In this document: positions 63,429 to 64,000 of the stretch, piece after piece | Position numbering within the stretch: position 1 is the stretch's first letter | Layout of the letters: each line of letters opens with the position of its first letter | Program-made: the position numbers and the translations under genes | The notes under the pieces: model-generated | Databases searched by the model: none | What the model was told of the DNA's origin: nothing | The model's input: only the letters and a program-made list of their open reading frames with translations | DNA from: Arthrobacter sp. zg-Y1171 | GTDB lineage: Bacteria > Actinomycetota > Actinomycetes > Actinomycetales > Micrococcaceae | Direction: 5' to 3' | DNA length: 64,000 bases | Assembly (NCBI RefSeq): GCF_025244845.1 | Contig: NZ_CP104264.1 | Coordinates: 1,984,001 to 2,048,000 of the forward strand

Positions 63429-63686
63429 TACACGGGAAATTACCCCCTGGAAGCCGGTTTCAGGAAATTAATTGCATTCCCCAAAAAGCCTGAAATAAAG
63501 GGCATCCAAGGGCTGGCGGGCCCTCCGGGAACGCGTCTTCTTATTGACACTGCCCGGCGGAAAAGCAAGACTTCGAAATGTAAACACAGATTGAACTGCG
63601 ATTCATAAAGCACCATCCGTAGGGGTCAGCCGCCCGGAAATCGGGTTAGACAACATGGAGGGCCTCCCCACTAAAAAGGGGAACCA

Positions 63687-64000
63687 ATGTTAATGAAAAA
63701 ACGCAGAATTGCACTGCCGGCATTAGCCGTATTCTCACTTGCCGCTATATCCTTGTCGGGTTGTTCAACAGCAGATACGGCGGAAGGCTCCGCTGTCTCG
63801 GAGACCCCGGCAAGCCAGAGCCCGGGAGCCGACCCGTCCGAGTCCGCGCTCCCGGTCGCAGCGCCGGATCCGGGCGCAGCCGTCCTGGTCGTCCAGACCA
63901 ATAGCCGGAACGGCGGCGTCCGCGCCGTCCGCGGTCTCAAGACCGAGGCCGAGGCCGTCACTCTGCAGGCAGCCTGCGCCCAGACCGGCACCATGACCAT
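63687..64000 (+). CDS. Lipoprotein, N-terminal part (cut by window edge)
   Basis: About 104 residues are visible before the edge. The start at 63687 has GGGGAACC upstream. MLMKKRRIALPALAVFSLAA and the lipobox LSGC predict a lipoprotein, with a Ser/Pro/Asp-rich tether after it. VLVVQTNSRNGGVRAVRGL follows and starts an unrecognised domain. The first 40 codons are AT-richer than the rest. The 258 bases between 63428 and 63687 are AT-rich, contain no gene, and probably hold its promoter. Confidence 0.8.
   Translation, partial: MLMKKRRIALPALAVFSLAAISLSGCSTADTAEGSAVSETPASQSPGADPSESALPVAAPDPGAAVLVVQTNSRNGGVRAVRGLKTEAEAVTLQAACAQTGTMT

Overview
The window is dense, high-GC DNA with about 75 genes. 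It looks like the chromosome of an actinobacterium, most likely in the Micrococcaceae (Arthrobacter and relatives). Supporting signs are a mycoredoxin, a mycothiol-dependent formaldehyde dehydrogenase, a class Ib ribonucleotide reductase operon, an actinobacterial-type LexA box and an MmyB-like regulator next to its SDR target. I saw no rRNA, tRNA, CRISPR array or intact insertion sequence.

Layout. 1-324: the edge of a DUF6504 gene with a perfect SOS box. 0.5-9.6 kb: two tandem DHA2 exporters, a DUF2776-like membrane protein, a three-gene operon ending in a protein tyrosine phosphatase, chorismate mutase, a VOC protein and a first SRAP peptidase. 9.7-15.4 kb: mycoredoxin, a secreted protein, two medium-chain dehydrogenases (one mycothiol-dependent and coupled to an MBL hydrolase), a zinc-ribbon-like protein, a DUF427 protein and a second VOC protein. 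15.5-20.1 kb: an MmyB-type regulator, its divergent SDR-MFS target, and a second copy of the same upstream element in front of a small membrane operon that ends in a broken SDR. 20.1-27.7 kb: a recombinase remnant, a phosphotransferase, a PIG-L deacetylase, a second zinc-ribbon-like paralogue, a lipase-maturation-factor protein, a winged-helix/X25 fusion and other metabolic genes. 27.7-33.7 kb: SOS-linked genes (second SRAP, an unknown gene with its own box, and umuDC). 33.7-41.4 kb: assorted metabolic and wall genes and ArfB. 41.4-49.0 kb: a tandem-DivIVA membrane protein, an NAD-salvage operon with a palindromic operator, and an ABC transporter operon. 49.0-55.8 kb: an AT-richer island with four overlapping genes around an Hsp70-like ATPase. 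55.8-63.4 kb: nrdHIEF, a LysR regulator, a FUSC-like membrane protein and an NmrA-like protein. The right edge cuts a lipoprotein gene.

How genes work together. Three SOS boxes tie mutagenic synthesis (UmuDC and the DUF6504 locus) to SRAP, which shields abasic sites, and to one uncharacterised protein. NadV and Prs form a nicotinamide salvage route with an NrtR-like sensor co-transcribed. NrdH, NrdI, NrdE and NrdF make deoxynucleotides under probable NrdR control.

The most unusual region is 49,759-55,158 on the minus strand. Its genes run in order: a C2H2 zinc-finger protein, a coiled-coil protein, a divergent Hsp70 with a C-terminal cysteine cluster, and a coiled-coil protein whose C-terminus resembles a RelE-type toxin. 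The open frames overlap throughout and there is no dnaJ or grpE. I do not recognise it as a named system. A conflict or defence role is inference from architecture and context.
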